Counted from the stretch's first letter, positions 43,986 to 54,408 are shown. The stretch is 64,000 nucleotides of DNA from Oscillospiraceae bacterium (GCA_015068525.1 SVKJ01000009.1:1-64000); one strand, 5' to 3'. Translations and numbers: made by a program. Notes: a model not told the origin generated them from the letters alone.

Positions 43986-44010
43986 ATAATTTGATATGTT
44001 AATTAATTAG

Positions 44011-45858
<1,848 letters not shown>

Positions 45859-45875
45859 AATATAACTTAATGCTG

Positions 45876-45902
45876 TTTAACAGGGCTTTTCGCCCTGTTA
45901 AA
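45876..45902 (+). terminator. Hairpin between dnaK and dnaJ
   Basis: TTTAACAGGGC (45876-45886) pairs with GCCCTGTTAAA (45892-45902) around TTTTC. There is no T run after it, so it may be a weak attenuator or an RNA-stability element that sets the DnaK to DnaJ ratio. Confidence 0.5.
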
Positions 45903-45922
45903 TGCGCTTTGGCGGGGTAAAT

Positions 45923-47056
45923 ATGGCAGAAAAAAGAGATTATTATGAAGTTTTAGGGGTTTCAAAGAGTGCATCGGCAGATGAAATAAAAAAAGCATAT
46001 CGTAAAATGGCTAAAAAATATCATCCCGATGTCAATCCTGATAATAAAGAAGCACAGGCGAAATTTACGGAAGTTAACGAAGCGTATGAAATACTTTCCG
46101 ACCCTGAAAAGAAAAGTAAATATGATACTTACGGTCACAGTGCTTTTGACCCGAATGCAGGATTTGGCGGGCAAGGCGGTTTTTCAGGTTTTGGAGGATT
46201 TTCTGATATATTTGAAAGTATGTTTTCAGATTTTGGAGGCTTTTCTTCTCAATCCCAGAGAACCGGTCCTCAAAGGGGCAGAAATTTAGAAAAAGTTATC
46301 GAGATTGACTTTTTGGAAGCCGCTTTCGGTGCGGAAAAAGAAGTAACCGTTTCAAGAAGTGAAAAATGTGAAAAATGCGGTGGTACAGGCGGTAAAACTA
46401 AAAATGATGTTAAAACCTGTCCTACCTGTAACGGAACAGGTCAGGAAAGAGTTGTTCAGAGAACTGTGCTTGGTCAGTTTGTTAATATGAGAACTTGCTC
46501 TCATTGTAACGGAAGGGGAAGTATTGTAGAAAATCCATGTCCTGAATGCAGAGGAAATGGTAATGTAAGAAAATCAAGAACCATTAAAGTAAATATTCCT
46601 GCAGGTATTGATCACGGACAGAGAATTTCTTTAAGAGGAGAAGGCGAATCCGGTAAATTCGGAGGTCCTTCAGGTGATTTGTATATAAGTGTTGTAATAA
46701 AGAAACATCCTATTTTTGAAAGAGAAGGATATGATGTTTTTGTAGATATTCCTGTTACTTTTTCTGAAGCGGCTTTAGGTGCAAAAATAATAGTTCCTAC
46801 CATTTACGGTAAAGTGGAAATGAGTATTCCTGAGGGAACGCAGAACGGGGATAGGTTTGTTCTTAAAGGAAAAGGTATTTCCAGTATAAGAGGCATTGGA
46901 AAAGGCAATCAGTATGTTACGGTTAATGTTGAAATTCCAAAAAAATTAAGTTCAAAGCAAAAAGAAATCTTAAAGAGTTTTCAGGAAACCTTTGAACCGC
47001 AAAATCATTCAAAGAAAAAGAAATTCATTGATAATATAAAGGAGTTATTTAACTGA
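45923..47056 (+). CDS. dnaJ: Chaperone DnaJ (Hsp40)
   Basis: The protein is 377 residues from ATG 45923 (GGCGGGG upstream; the ATG at 45902 lies in the hairpin). It has a J domain with HPD ([10 protein letters not shown] near 29-38), a Gly/Phe-rich stretch (about 75-110) and a zinc domain with four CxxCxGxG-type repeats ([36 protein letters not shown]). A C-terminal substrate domain follows. It stimulates DnaK. Its stop overlaps the prmA start. Confidence 0.97.
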   Translation: MAEKRDYYEVLGVSKSASADEIKKAYRKMAKKYHPDVNPDNKEAQAKFTEVNEAYEILSDPEKKSKYDTYGHSAFDPNAGFGGQGGFSGFGGFSDIFESMFSDFGGFSSQSQRTGPQRGRNLEKVIEIDFLEAAFGAEKEVTVSRSEKCEKCGGTGGKTKNDVKTCPTCNGTGQERVVQRTVLGQFVNMRTCSHCNGRGSIVENPCPECRGNGNVRKSRTIKVNIPAGIDHGQRISLRGEGESGKFGGPSGDLYISVVIKKHPIFEREGYDVFVDIPVTFSEAALGAKIIVPTIYGKVEMSIPEGTQNGDRFVLKGKGISSIRGIGKGNQYVTVNVEIPKKLSSKQKEILKSFQETFEPQNHSKKKKFIDNIKELFN

Positions 47057-47952
47057 TGTACTGGAATGAAATTTGTATAACAATCGAACCTGAAAGAATA
47101 GAAGAAGCAAATATCTTCTTTTATAATCAGGGAATATTGTCTTTAAACATTGAAGACCCGAATGATATAGAAGAGCATCAAAATAAGGTAAGATGGGACT
47201 ATATTGATGAAGAAATACTGCAAAGAGATAAAAATAAAGCATTCGTTAAAGTATACATTGAAGAAGATGATGAAGCCAACCGTATTGTAGAAGAAGGTAA
47301 AGAACAGGGCTATAATATAACTTTAGTAAAACTTAAAGCAGAAGACTGGGAAAACGGCTGGAAAAAATATTATTCTGCCTTTAATATAACCGATGACCTT
47401 GTTATAGTTCCCGCATGGGAAGACTATGATAAAAAGGGAGACGAAAAAATAATAACATTAGACAGTGGTATGGCTTTTGGCACAGGAACTCACGAAACAA
47501 CCAAAATGTGTGTATCGTTTATAAAAGATATAGTCAGCGAGGATACAAAAAAAGTTCTTGATATCGGATGTGGTTCAGGTATATTATCTATTGCGGCATC
47601 ACGATACGGAGCAAAGGATATACTTGCGGTTGATATTGACGAACTTGCAGTTAAAATTGCTAAAGAAAATGTTTTCTTAAATGACCTTGATGACAGCATA
47701 AAAGTAATTGAGGGCGATTTAACAAAAAATGTAGAAGGTAAATTCGACTTAATAATTGCAAATATTGTTGCCGATATAATAAAAGAACTTATTCCTGAAA
47801 TAAGAACATATCTTAATGAAAATGGTAAATTTATCATTTCAGGTATAATAAAAGAAAGAGAAGAGGAAGTTTATAACTTCGCTAAAGAACACGGTTTTAA
47901 TATAGAAAAAGTTTCCTCAAACGGCGGATGGAGTGCAATGCTTCTGTCATAA
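47056..47952 (+). CDS. prmA: Ribosomal protein L11 methyltransferase PrmA
   Basis: The 298-residue SAM-dependent enzyme has an N-terminal L11-recognition domain ([20 protein letters not shown]). Its methyltransferase core has DSGMAFGTGTHETTKM, VLDIGCGSGILSIAASRYGA and DLIIANIVAD. It trimethylates ribosomal protein L11. It is coupled to dnaJ through a TGATG overlap. It closes the heat-shock operon; no clear terminator is visible right after it. Confidence 0.95.
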   Translation: MYWNEICITIEPERIEEANIFFYNQGILSLNIEDPNDIEEHQNKVRWDYIDEEILQRDKNKAFVKVYIEEDDEANRIVEEGKEQGYNITLVKLKAEDWENGWKKYYSAFNITDDLVIVPAWEDYDKKGDEKIITLDSGMAFGTGTHETTKMCVSFIKDIVSEDTKKVLDIGCGSGILSIAASRYGAKDILAVDIDELAVKIAKENVFLNDLDDSIKVIEGDLTKNVEGKFDLIIANIVADIIKELIPEIRTYLNENGKFIISGIIKEREEEVYNFAKEHGFNIEKVSSNGGWSAMLLS

Positions 47953-48018
47953 AAAAAGAGGGCGTTCAAACTGATATCCCCTTTAAATTGCATAATGTAA
48001 CTATATCTAAACAAAATA

Positions 48019-48047
48019 TTGACTTTTGTAAAGCATTTTGTTATAAT
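48019..48047 (+). promoter_or_regulatory. Plus-strand promoter of the candidate antitoxin RNA
   Basis: TTGACT (48019-48024) and TATAAT (48042-48047) are exactly 17 bases apart. No plus-strand reading frame with a ribosome-binding site follows for nearly 1 kb. Confidence 0.7.
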
Positions 48048-48053
48048 ACATAT

Positions 48054-48170
48054 AGAAAATGTGGAAACCCAAGATGGTTGCCACAAATAATACACTAACA
48101 ACAAATGAGGTTAAACCTCGAAATGCGTGAGCCTATCTGTTAGCGGCAGATGGCTCACTTCTCTTTTCTA
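48054..48170 (+). ncRNA. Candidate antisense RNA (type I antitoxin)
   Basis: Transcription from 48019-48047 would start near 48054 and could stop at the GTGAGCC...GGCTCAC hairpin (48127-48158) followed by TTCTCTTTTCT. The RNA would be about 115 bases. It would overlap the 3' end of the minus-strand peptide gene, as in txpA/ratA or bsrG/SR4 type systems. It contains a small GAGG/CCTC hairpin near 48107-48119. No coding potential is seen. The assignment is inferred from layout only. Confidence 0.5.
48127..48158. terminator. Shared hairpin at the convergence of two transcripts
   Basis: GTGAGCC (48127-48133) with ATCTG pairs with CAGAT-GGCTCAC (ending 48158), one T bulge. A T-rich stretch follows on the plus strand. 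It covers the stop codon of the peptide gene. Confidence 0.55.
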
Positions 48171-48250
48171 TTGGTTTTGTAGTATGTATAGAGAGCAAAG
48201 GCTAACCCTGCAATGCTACACAAACTTCCAATGACCGTCAAAGTGTTCAT
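48155..48250 (-). CDS. 31-residue single-helix membrane peptide (toxin-like)
   Basis: The peptide starts MNTLTVIGSLCSIAGLAFAL and ends with a polar tail YTYYKTNRKEK. It is one membrane helix (about 4-24) and a positive end, the design of type I toxins such as Fst or TxpA. AAGGAGG lies 6-7 bases before the ATG. A perfect-consensus promoter (48413-48441) would give a leader of about 155 bases with strong internal pairing around CCTGC/GCAGG. A convergent promoter faces it. No family name can be assigned; a small holin-like or regulatory peptide is the alternative. Confidence 0.6.
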   Translation of the reverse strand: MNTLTVIGSLCSIAGLAFALYTYYKTNRKEK

Positions 48251-48412
48251 GCATCAACCTCCTTTAAGACAATCTCTGCCTTGCGAGAACGATACATTCA
48301 CCTATCCTTCCTGCTCTCACAGGCAGGTAGGCAACCATCTTTTTTAACCATCCAACCGTCTACAAAGATTGGCAAAAACTCAACTGTTTGACGGTGGATT
48401 TCCACGAGAGAT
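48251..48412 (-). other. Structured 5' leader of the peptide mRNA
   Basis: This gene-free stretch is the predicted leader. On the minus strand it contains GTGGAAATCCAC near its 5' end, AGATGGTTGCC (plus 48330-48340 in inverse), a CCTGC/GCAGG hairpin, and GCCTGTGAGAGC facing GTTCTCGCAAGGC. AGATGGTTGCC and GTGGAAA also occur at the start of the opposing RNA (48061-48082), so both transcripts share 5' sequence. Strong pairing ahead of AAGGAGG suggests translation is held in check. Confidence 0.45.
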
Positions 48413-48441
48413 ATTATACTATAATCGACAAAATATGTCAA
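48413..48441 (-). promoter_or_regulatory. Perfect-consensus promoter of the peptide mRNA
   Basis: Minus-strand TTGACA (48436-48441) and TATAAT (48413-48418) are exactly 17 bases apart. Confidence 0.8.
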
Positions 48442-48442
48442 T

Positions 48443-48606
48443 ATATAAACTTAGAGCCAATCGTGTGACTAACTCCTTTGTTATTTGTTGATAAGAAAAG
48501 CATGGGAGCCATTTAGGGACGTACATTTTTGGCACGTTTATAAAATGGAAGTAAAAGAGATAGATTGTTGTATTGTGGACAGTTTTAAGGTCTTATATTT
48601 AAAAAA
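48443..48606. other. Gene-free spacer with a repeat scrap
   Basis: No gene or clear signal is seen. GCCATTTAGGGAC near 48509-48521 resembles one arm of the GGGAC hairpins elsewhere in this window, without its partner arm. Confidence 0.4.
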
Positions 48607-48642
48607 AGCCTGAGTCGTTTGTTCATACAAACGACTCAGGCT
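48600..48642 (-). terminator. Terminator for the minus-strand YqzL-like gene
   Basis: AGCCTGAGTCGTTTGT (48607-48622) pairs perfectly with ACAAACGACTCAGGCT (48627-48642). On the minus strand it is followed by seven T, so it ends transcripts coming from 48866. Confidence 0.85.
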
Positions 48643-48652
48643 ATTGTAGAGA

Positions 48653-48787
48653 AACACAACAAGGTTCTCCGAAATTCTCGATTTTTAATTCGTTAGAATT
48701 TCGTGAGGTTCTTATTGTAAACTAACACAACAAGGTTCTCCGAAATTCTCGATTTTTAATTCGTTAGAATTTCGTGAGGTTCTTATT
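48653..48787. repeat. Two tandem 64-bp copies with 71-bp period
   Basis: Copies at 48653-48716 and 48724-48787 are identical. Each contains CGAAATTCT...AGAATTTCG, a 9-bp stem with a 16-base loop, and GGTTCT at both ends. They lie in the 3' untranslated part of the YqzL-like gene, before its terminator. Confidence 0.85.
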
Positions 48788-48866
48788 TTTTCTTTTCCTT
48801 AAATTTAAGATAATCCTCAATTTTTCCCGTTTTTAAAAATTCATCCCATAACTTTTTTCTTTCCAT
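48783..48866 (-). CDS. YqzL-like small protein (27 residues)
   Basis: The product is MERKKLWDEFLKTGKIEDYL followed by KFKEKKK. The pattern LWxxFxxTGxIxxYLxxK matches the very short YqzL family of Firmicutes, whose function is unknown. AAGGGTGA lies six bases before the ATG. The stop codon is inside the second tandem repeat copy. Confidence 0.7.
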   Translation of the reverse strand: MERKKLWDEFLKTGKIEDYLKFKEKKK

Positions 48867-48920
48867 AAAAATCACCCTTGTTATAATGTGTAAAATACTA
48901 AAAACTATCCTTTAAATCGG

Positions 48921-48949
48921 TTGACAATATTTGCTTAATGTTATAAAAT
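48921..48949 (+). promoter_or_regulatory. Promoter of the GerMN gene
   Basis: TTGACA (48921-48926) and TAAAAT (48944-48949) are 17 bases apart, some 45 bases before the ATG at 48997. Confidence 0.7.
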
Positions 48950-48996
48950 AAGAGAGTAAAGAACAATAGCATTTTTAAAAAAGAAAAGGTGATTTT

Positions 48997-49524
48997 ATGA
49001 TTAAAAAAACATTTTTAATAAGTTTAATAATTATTGCCTTAATTTTAGTGGGCGTATCACTTATAAATAACAATGAGCCGTCTTCAAATCCGTTGGGGGA
49101 AGATGAACTTATTACAGTTAATACAAAACTTTATTTTTCAGATGAATTGTCATCATCTTTAGTTGCAAAAGATGTGACTTTTGAGATTAACAAAAATGAA
49201 GATAAATATTATTTTACATTAAAAAAACTTATTTTGGGACCAACTGATAAAGGAATGTATCCATCTGTTAATCAAAAAACAATTGTTAATAAAGTTACGG
49301 TTGAAAACGGACTTTGCACAATTGATTTTTCAGATACACTCTTAGAGTATAACACAGGTGGGTCAACAAGGGAAATGATGTGCCTTTATTCTATAGTTAA
49401 TACAATGTGTGAATTTTCTGAGATAGAAAGTGTAATATTTACTATAGATGGTAAAAATATTTCTACATTCGGTCAGTTTGATATGAGCGAACCATATAAA
49501 AAAGATATGTCAATGGTGAATTAA
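48997..49524 (+). CDS. GerMN domain protein
   Basis: The 175-residue protein has an N-terminal membrane helix (about 5-23) and an external GerMN domain (about 40-165). That domain shows VNTKLYFSDE, LKKLILGPTDKGMYPSVNQK, VENGLCTIDFS and MCLYSIVNTMCEFSEIESVI. GerM-type domains occur in spore-germination and envelope proteins. The gene overlaps the following SLOG gene by one base. Confidence 0.85.
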   Translation: MIKKTFLISLIIIALILVGVSLINNNEPSSNPLGEDELITVNTKLYFSDELSSSLVAKDVTFEINKNEDKYYFTLKKLILGPTDKGMYPSVNQKTIVNKVTVENGLCTIDFSDTLLEYNTGGSTREMMCLYSIVNTMCEFSEIESVIFTIDGKNISTFGQFDMSEPYKKDMSMVN

Positions 49525-50003
49525 TGATGGGGAAAAAAGCCTGTGCTTTTACGGGGCATAGAATAGTATCTGATTATATTAAAATAAGAGAAGTTTTAAG
49601 AGATAAACTAAGAGAACTTATAAATGATGGTTATACTGTTTTTTATAACGGAGGAGCAATAGGCTTTGATGCTTTTTGCGCTCTTGAAGTGATAAATTTA
49701 AAAAAGGAATTTAATATAAAATTAAATCTTATTCTCCCTTGTAAGAAACAGGATGAAAAATGGAATGAGAGGCAAAAAAATATATATAAATTTATTTTAG
49801 ATAACAGCGACAGCATAGAATATGTATCCGAAAAATATGAAAACGGATGTATGCAAAAAAGAAACCGTTTGCTTTGTGAAAGAAGTGACCTTCTTTTTGC
49901 GTATTTAAAAAGGGAAAGCGGAGGAACATATTATACAGTAAATTATGCTAAAAAAATTGGTAAAGATGTATTTAATATAGCAAATGCCTTGACAAATGCT
50001 TAA
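49524..50003 (+). CDS. SLOG-family protein (DUF1273/YpsA-like)
   Basis: The 159-residue protein has ACAFTGHRIV at the start and FYNGGAIGFDAFCALEVINL, the nucleotide-binding signature of the YpsA branch of the SLOG superfamily. It may bind a nucleotide or ADP-ribose-type ligand; B. subtilis YpsA affects cell division. Two adjacent ATG codons (49524, 49527) could start it. It overlaps the GerMN gene by one base. Confidence 0.85.
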   Translation: MMGKKACAFTGHRIVSDYIKIREVLRDKLRELINDGYTVFYNGGAIGFDAFCALEVINLKKEFNIKLNLILPCKKQDEKWNERQKNIYKFILDNSDSIEYVSEKYENGCMQKRNRLLCERSDLLFAYLKRESGGTYYTVNYAKKIGKDVFNIANALTNA

Positions 50004-50018
50004 TAAAACTGATAAAAT
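49989..50018 (+). promoter_or_regulatory. Promoter of the yicC operon
   Basis: TTGACA (49989-49994) and TAAAAT (50013-50018) are 18 bases apart; the -35 lies in the end of the SLOG gene. Confidence 0.6.
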
Positions 50019-50058
50019 TATATATAATTAGAATAAAATGGCAAAAATGGAGGAAATT

Positions 50059-50931
50059 ATGATAAGAAGCATGACCGGTTTCGGCAGATGTAAAATGTCG
50101 GTTAATGAATATGATATAAATATCGAAATAAAATCAGTTAATCACAGATATTTAGACCTTAATTTAAGGCTTCCTAAATACTATTCTTTTCTGGAAGAGA
50201 AAATAAGAGAGAAAATTTCGCAAACTATTTCACGAGGCAAGATTGAAGTATCGGTATACATAAAACTTATAAACAGTGACGAAAAGCAGATAGTTTTAAA
50301 TGAACCACTTTGCGACAATTATATTTCAGTATTAAATTCACTTAAAGAAAAACTTGGTACTGATGATAAAATTGATATAAGGCTTTTGTCAAGATTTAAC
50401 GATATTTTTGAATTGGAATATAAAGACGCTGACGAAGAAGTAGTATGCGAAACTGTTCTTAATGTTCTAAGCACGTGCCTTGAAGATTTTGTTTTGATGA
50501 GAGAAAGAGAAGGCAAAAGAATTGAAGAGGACCTTACAGAAAGACTTGACAAAATAGAAAGATTGGGAAAAATAGTTGAAGAAAGAGCACCAATGATTGT
50601 AAGTGAGTACAGGGAAAAACTTCTTGCAAGATTAAAAGAGGTTATTTTGAATGTGGACGAGCAGAGGGTTATCCAGGAAGCCGCAATTTATGCTGATAAG
50701 ATAACAACTGCTGAAGAAACAGTAAGACTGGCAAGTCACATAAAAGAATTCAGAAGTCTTATTAAAAAGGGTGGCCCGATTGGTAAAAAGTTAGATTTCA
50801 TTGTTCAGGAAATGAACAGAGAGGTTAATACTATCGGCTCTAAATGTAATGATTTTGATACTGCAAAAGTTGTTGTTGAACTAAAATCCGAAATTGAAAA
50901 TATAAGAGAGCAAATTCAAAATATAGAATAG
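50059..50931 (+). CDS. yicC: YicC-family endoribonuclease
   Basis: From ATG 50059 (GGAGG upstream) the protein is 290 residues. MIRSMTGFGR, EIKSVNHRYLDLNLRLPKYY and the C-terminal GKKLDFIVQEMNREVNTIGS are the hallmarks of YicC/YloC. It cuts RNA, and in E. coli acts in small-RNA turnover. It starts the conserved yicC-remA-gmk-rpoZ-coaBC order. Confidence 0.95.
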   Translation: MIRSMTGFGRCKMSVNEYDINIEIKSVNHRYLDLNLRLPKYYSFLEEKIREKISQTISRGKIEVSVYIKLINSDEKQIVLNEPLCDNYISVLNSLKEKLGTDDKIDIRLLSRFNDIFELEYKDADEEVVCETVLNVLSTCLEDFVLMREREGKRIEEDLTERLDKIERLGKIVEERAPMIVSEYREKLLARLKEVILNVDEQRVIQEAAIYADKITTAEETVRLASHIKEFRSLIKKGGPIGKKLDFIVQEMNREVNTIGSKCNDFDTAKVVVELKSEIENIREQIQNIE

Positions 50932-50955
50932 TAGATTAACGGCTGGGAGAATATT

Positions 50956-51219
50956 ATGAAACTTATAAACATAGGATACGGGAACGTAGTTCTGGCAGAT
51001 AAAATAGTGGCGGTTGTAAGCCCTGATTCTGCTCCTATTAAAAGAATAATTCAGGAAGCAAGGGAAAAGGGAAATCTTATTGATGCAAGTTACGGAAGAA
51101 GAACAAGGTCGGTTATAGTTACTGACAGTGACCATATTATTTTGTCTTCAATAGAGCCTAAAACCGTTGCAAATCGTCTTGATGAAAATTCTGAGGAGGT
51201 ATTTAAAAGTGACAGGTAA
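50956..51219 (+). CDS. remA: Extracellular matrix regulator RemA (DUF370)
   Basis: The 87-residue protein has the RemA signature [20 protein letters not shown] with [20 protein letters not shown]. RemA forms a ring-like oligomer and activates matrix genes in B. subtilis. The exopolysaccharide genes at 55 kb are possible targets; this is inference. Its end overlaps gmk by 11 bases. Confidence 0.95.
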   Translation: MKLINIGYGNVVLADKIVAVVSPDSAPIKRIIQEAREKGNLIDASYGRRTRSVIVTDSDHIILSSIEPKTVANRLDENSEEVFKSDR

Positions 51220-51805
51220 ACTTTTTGTCATTTCAGGACCTTCGGGAGTTGGAAAAGGAACACTTGTAAATAAAATTTTAGAAAAGAATAAAGAACTTTT
51301 CCTGTCTGTTTCTGCAACAACAAGAAATAAGCGTGAGGGTGAAATTGACGGGATTAATTATTATTTTAAGGAAAAAGAAGAATTTGCAAAGATGGCTGAT
51401 GAAAACGAATTTTTGGAATGGGCAACCTTTTGCGAAAATTCTTACGGTACACCTAAACGTCCTGTTTTTGACAAATTAAATGACGGTAAAGATGTAATTT
51501 TAGAAATAGAAATTCAGGGGGCAATGCAGGTTAAGAAAAATATGCCTTCCTGTGTGCTTGTGTTTATTGCACCTCCATCAAAGGAGGAACTTATAAACCG
51601 ATTAAAAGGGCGAGGTACCGAAACAGAAGAGGTTATAAAATTAAGAGTAGAAACGGCAACAAAAGAACTTAAGGTTGCCAAAGAGTACGACTATATTATT
51701 GTAAATGACAATATAGAAAAAGCTGCAGACGATATTTTGTCGGTTATTAAAGCAGAAAAGTGTAAAAAAGAAAGAATCATTGAAGATTTGGAGGTATTAA
51801 AATGA
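51209..51805 (+). CDS. gmk: Guanylate kinase
   Basis: This 198-residue P-loop kinase has [37 protein letters not shown] and [17 protein letters not shown] 51209 with GAGGAGGT upstream is the start; the longer frame from 51167 overlaps remA too far. It makes GDP from GMP. It overlaps remA and rpoZ, so the operon is tightly coupled. Confidence 0.95.
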   Translation: MTGKLFVISGPSGVGKGTLVNKILEKNKELFLSVSATTRNKREGEIDGINYYFKEKEEFAKMADENEFLEWATFCENSYGTPKRPVFDKLNDGKDVILEIEIQGAMQVKKNMPSCVLVFIAPPSKEELINRLKGRGTETEEVIKLRVETATKELKVAKEYDYIIVNDNIEKAADDILSVIKAEKCKKERIIEDLEVLK

Positions 51806-51993
51806 TTTTTAAAGAATTTCAAAGTTTAGTTGACGAAGCCGGATCAAGATACGGTCTTATTATTTCTGTTACCAAAAGAGCAAGAGATATTAAAGACGGC
51901 AGCGATCCTCTTACAGTATCAAATTATGATAAATCTGTTTCTATTGCAACAAAAGAGTTTGCGGAAGGAAAAATTGAGATTGTTAAAAGCTGA
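51802..51993 (+). CDS. rpoZ: RNA polymerase omega subunit
   Basis: The 63-residue protein has AGSRYGLIISVTKRARDI and the short tail typical of Firmicute omega. It stabilises the beta-prime subunit. It overlaps gmk by four bases. Confidence 0.9.
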   Translation: MIFKEFQSLVDEAGSRYGLIISVTKRARDIKDGSDPLTVSNYDKSVSIATKEFAEGKIEIVKS

Positions 51994-52014
51994 AGGGCTT
52001 AACGGAGGGAACTG

Positions 52015-53223
52015 ATGCTTAAAGGAAAGAATGTTGTTGTTGGAGTATGCGGAGGTATTGCTGCTTACAAGGTTTGCGATGTTGTAAGCCGACTTAGAAA
52101 AATATCTTGCGATGTTAAAGTAATTATGACAAAATCAGCATGTGAGTTTGTGTCAAGTATGACTTTTCGCACTTTGTCGCAAAATGAAGTTGTAACAGAT
52201 ATGTTTGAGGAGCCTGGTGAGTGGGACGTTAAGCATATATCACTTGCCAAAAGTGCTGATCTTTTTGTTATTGCACCTGCAACGGCAAATTTTATAGGTA
52301 AAGTGGCAAATGGTATAGCGGACGATATGCTTACAACAACTGTTATGGCTACTAAGAAAAAGGTGCTTATCGTACCTGCTATGAATACTGAAATGTATAC
52401 TAATCCGATTGTTCAGGAAAATATAGAAAAATTAAAAAAATTAGGATATATGTTTATGGAACCCGGAGTAGGTCTTTTAGCATGTGGCGATAAAGGGAAG
52501 GGAAGACTTCCTGATCCTGAAAAAATCGTAGAAAATATAAAAGGAATTTTATATCCTAAAAAAGATATGGCAGGGAAAAAAGTTTTAATAACTGCAGGGC
52601 CTACAAGAGAAGCAATGGATCCCGTGAGATTTATTTCAAATAATTCTACGGGTAAAATGGGAATAAATATTGCTAAAGTTTCCTATTTAAGAGGTGCTGA
52701 TGTTACTTTGGTTTTAGGTCCATCTGCAGAGAAAATTGATTTTCCGTGCAATCTTGTAAATGTTGTTTCTGCGAGTGAAATGTATGATGCAGTTATTAAT
52801 AATGTTAAAGATAAAGATATAATTATAATGTCTGCTGCAGTTTCAGACTATTCGCCTAAAGATGTTAATTGTGAAAAAATTAAATCCTCTTATGATAATC
52901 TAACATTATCTCTTGAGAAAAACAAAGATATATTAAAAAGTGCATCAACCCTAAAAGATGAAAACGCTGTTATTGGCGGATTTTCTATGGAAACTGAAAA
53001 TATGGAAGAAAATTCGGTTAAGAAAATGAAAGAAAAAAATATTGATTTTATTGTTGCCAATAACTTAAAGCAAAAAGGCGCAGGATTTAGCGTAGATACA
53101 AATATTGTAACGATTTTTGATAAAAATGGAAACAAGGAAGAATATCCTATAATGTCAAAATTTGATGTTGCAAATAATGTAATTGATAAGGCGTTAAGTT
53201 TTACTGAAAATTATCAAAATTAA
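52015..53223 (+). CDS. coaBC: CoaBC (phosphopantothenoylcysteine decarboxylase/synthetase)
   Basis: The 402-residue bifunctional enzyme makes 4'-phosphopantetheine for coenzyme A. The CoaC half has VVVGVCGGIAAYKVCDVVSR, the His motif WDVKHISLAK and PAMNTEMY. The CoaB half starts near KKVLITAGPTREAMDPVRFI and includes NNSTGKMG and a KIKS-type CTP-binding loop. It ends the operon before a strong terminator. Confidence 0.95.
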   Translation: MLKGKNVVVGVCGGIAAYKVCDVVSRLRKISCDVKVIMTKSACEFVSSMTFRTLSQNEVVTDMFEEPGEWDVKHISLAKSADLFVIAPATANFIGKVANGIADDMLTTTVMATKKKVLIVPAMNTEMYTNPIVQENIEKLKKLGYMFMEPGVGLLACGDKGKGRLPDPEKIVENIKGILYPKKDMAGKKVLITAGPTREAMDPVRFISNNSTGKMGINIAKVSYLRGADVTLVLGPSAEKIDFPCNLVNVVSASEMYDAVINNVKDKDIIIMSAAVSDYSPKDVNCEKIKSSYDNLTLSLEKNKDILKSASTLKDENAVIGGFSMETENMEENSVKKMKEKNIDFIVANNLKQKGAGFSVDTNIVTIFDKNGNKEEYPIMSKFDVANNVIDKALSFTENYQN

Positions 53224-53258
53224 AAAATCAGATGTCAATCAGACATCTGATTTTTTTA
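53222..53258. terminator. Bidirectional terminator between coaBC and rnpB
   Basis: AAAAAATCAGATGTC (53222-53236) pairs with GACATCTGATTTTTT (53242-53256), loop AATCA. Confidence 0.9.
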
Positions 53259-53281
53259 AAAGAAATTGTTTTTTAAATAAT

Positions 53282-53624
53282 GAGAAAATCTGTAAGCCGG
53301 GTTCTGTCATTTAAGATAGTCATCTGTCTGGGACTTAAATTGCTTTAAGCCTCAAGCCACAATTTGAAAAATGTCGGGCAAACTTAATTTTTCATTTAGT
53401 GTTGCTTCGGATGGGGTTTACACAAGGTCACGGTCTCCCGCCACCTTAGTGAGCTCTTACCTCACTTTTTCACCCTTACATAATAATATCATTATGCGGT
53501 AATTTTCTGTTGCACTTTCCTTAGAGTCGCCTCCACCGGACGTTATCCGGCATCCTGCCCTGCGAAGCCCGGACTTTCCTCACTTTAGAATAAATTAACT
53601 AAAGCGCGACTATCCAATTTTCTC
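53282..53624 (-). ncRNA. rnpB: RNase P RNA
   Basis: On the minus strand the RNA begins GAGAAAATTGGATAGTCGCG and ends near CCCGGCTTACAGATTTTCTC, whose ends pair as helix P1. It contains GAGGAAAGTCCGGGCT, GTCCGGTGGAGGCGACTC, GGAAAGTGCAACAGAAA and GGTGGCGGGAGACCGTGACC, the conserved core of bacterial RNase P RNA. It is the catalytic part that matures the 5' ends of tRNAs. The strong terminator at 53222-53256 lies directly downstream. Confidence 0.95.
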
Positions 53625-53664
53625 AAAAATAGCAGGCATAAAGCCTGCTATTTAATTTGATTTA

Positions 53665-53907
53665 TTAGTCTGTTGTGAAAGGTACAAGAGCAATATGTCT
53701 TGCCTTTTTAATAGCAGTTGTTAACTGTCTTTGATGTTTCGCACAAGTTCCTGTAATTCTTCTTGGAAGAATTTTGGATCTTTCTGAAAGATATTTTCTT
53801 AGTTTTGGAACATCTTTATAGTCAATTGAAGTTGCTTTTTCAACACAGAAACTGCAAACTTTTCTTTTCATTCTTCTTGGTTTGAATGTTTTTTCGTTTT
53901 CTGCCAT
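53665..53907 (-). CDS. rpsR: 30S ribosomal protein S18
   Basis: The 80-residue protein starts [20 protein letters not shown]; the upstream ATG overlaps the AGGAGGTG site and is not used. The body shows [20 protein letters not shown] and ends LVPFTTD, the S18 signature. Two cysteines (CSFC) may bind zinc. It is last in the rpsF-ssb-rpsR operon. Confidence 0.97.
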   Translation of the reverse strand: MAENEKTFKPRRMKRKVCSFCVEKATSIDYKDVPKLRKYLSERSKILPRRITGTCAKHQRQLTTAIKKARHIALVPFTTD

Positions 53908-53953
53908 CTGGCACACCTCCTATATATTGATATTTAGATATCAGGCTAACTGA

Positions 53954-54379
53954 TTAGAACGGAAGACTGTCATCATCATCAAGGGGCATAAATTCATTAT
54001 CGGAAGGTTTAACCTGTTCGGAAAAATCACTGCCTGCTGAATTTCCCTGAGGATTGTCCTTTTTGCTTCCTACAAAATTAACTTCTTCGGCAATAATGTC
54101 AGTCGCATAACGTTTCTGACCGTCCTGCCCGTCCCACGATCTTGTCTGAATAGAACCTGAAACAAGAGCTAACTGTCCTTTTACAAAATATTTTTTAACA
54201 AACTCAGCAGTTTTGTTAAAAGCAACAATATTTAAAAAGTCTGTCTGCTTTTCTTCGCCTTGTCTTTGAAATCTTCTGTCAACAGCAAGAGTGAAACGTG
54301 TAACGACAACACCGCTTGGTGAAGTTGACTGTTCAGGATCTCTTGTCAGGCGACCCATTAAAATTGCTTTGTTAAACAT
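53954..54379 (-). CDS. ssb: Single-stranded DNA-binding protein
   Basis: The 141-residue protein has an OB fold (MFNKAILMGRLTRDPEQSTS; DFLNIVAFNKTAEFVKKYFV) and an acidic C-terminal tip PLDDDDSLPF that docks partner proteins. It coats single-stranded DNA during replication and repair. It lies between rpsF and rpsR as is usual. Confidence 0.97.
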   Translation of the reverse strand: MFNKAILMGRLTRDPEQSTSPSGVVVTRFTLAVDRRFQRQGEEKQTDFLNIVAFNKTAEFVKKYFVKGQLALVSGSIQTRSWDGQDGQKRYATDIIAEEVNFVGSKKDNPQGNSAGSDFSEQVKPSDNEFMPLDDDDSLPF

Positions 54380-54408
54380 AATAAATACCTCACATAATCT
54401 AAGAAATA

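Noticed and set aside
48653..48787. Two direct repeats as a possible CRISPR array
   Set aside because: There are only two copies of 64 bases with a 7-base gap. Spacers, leader and cas genes are absent.
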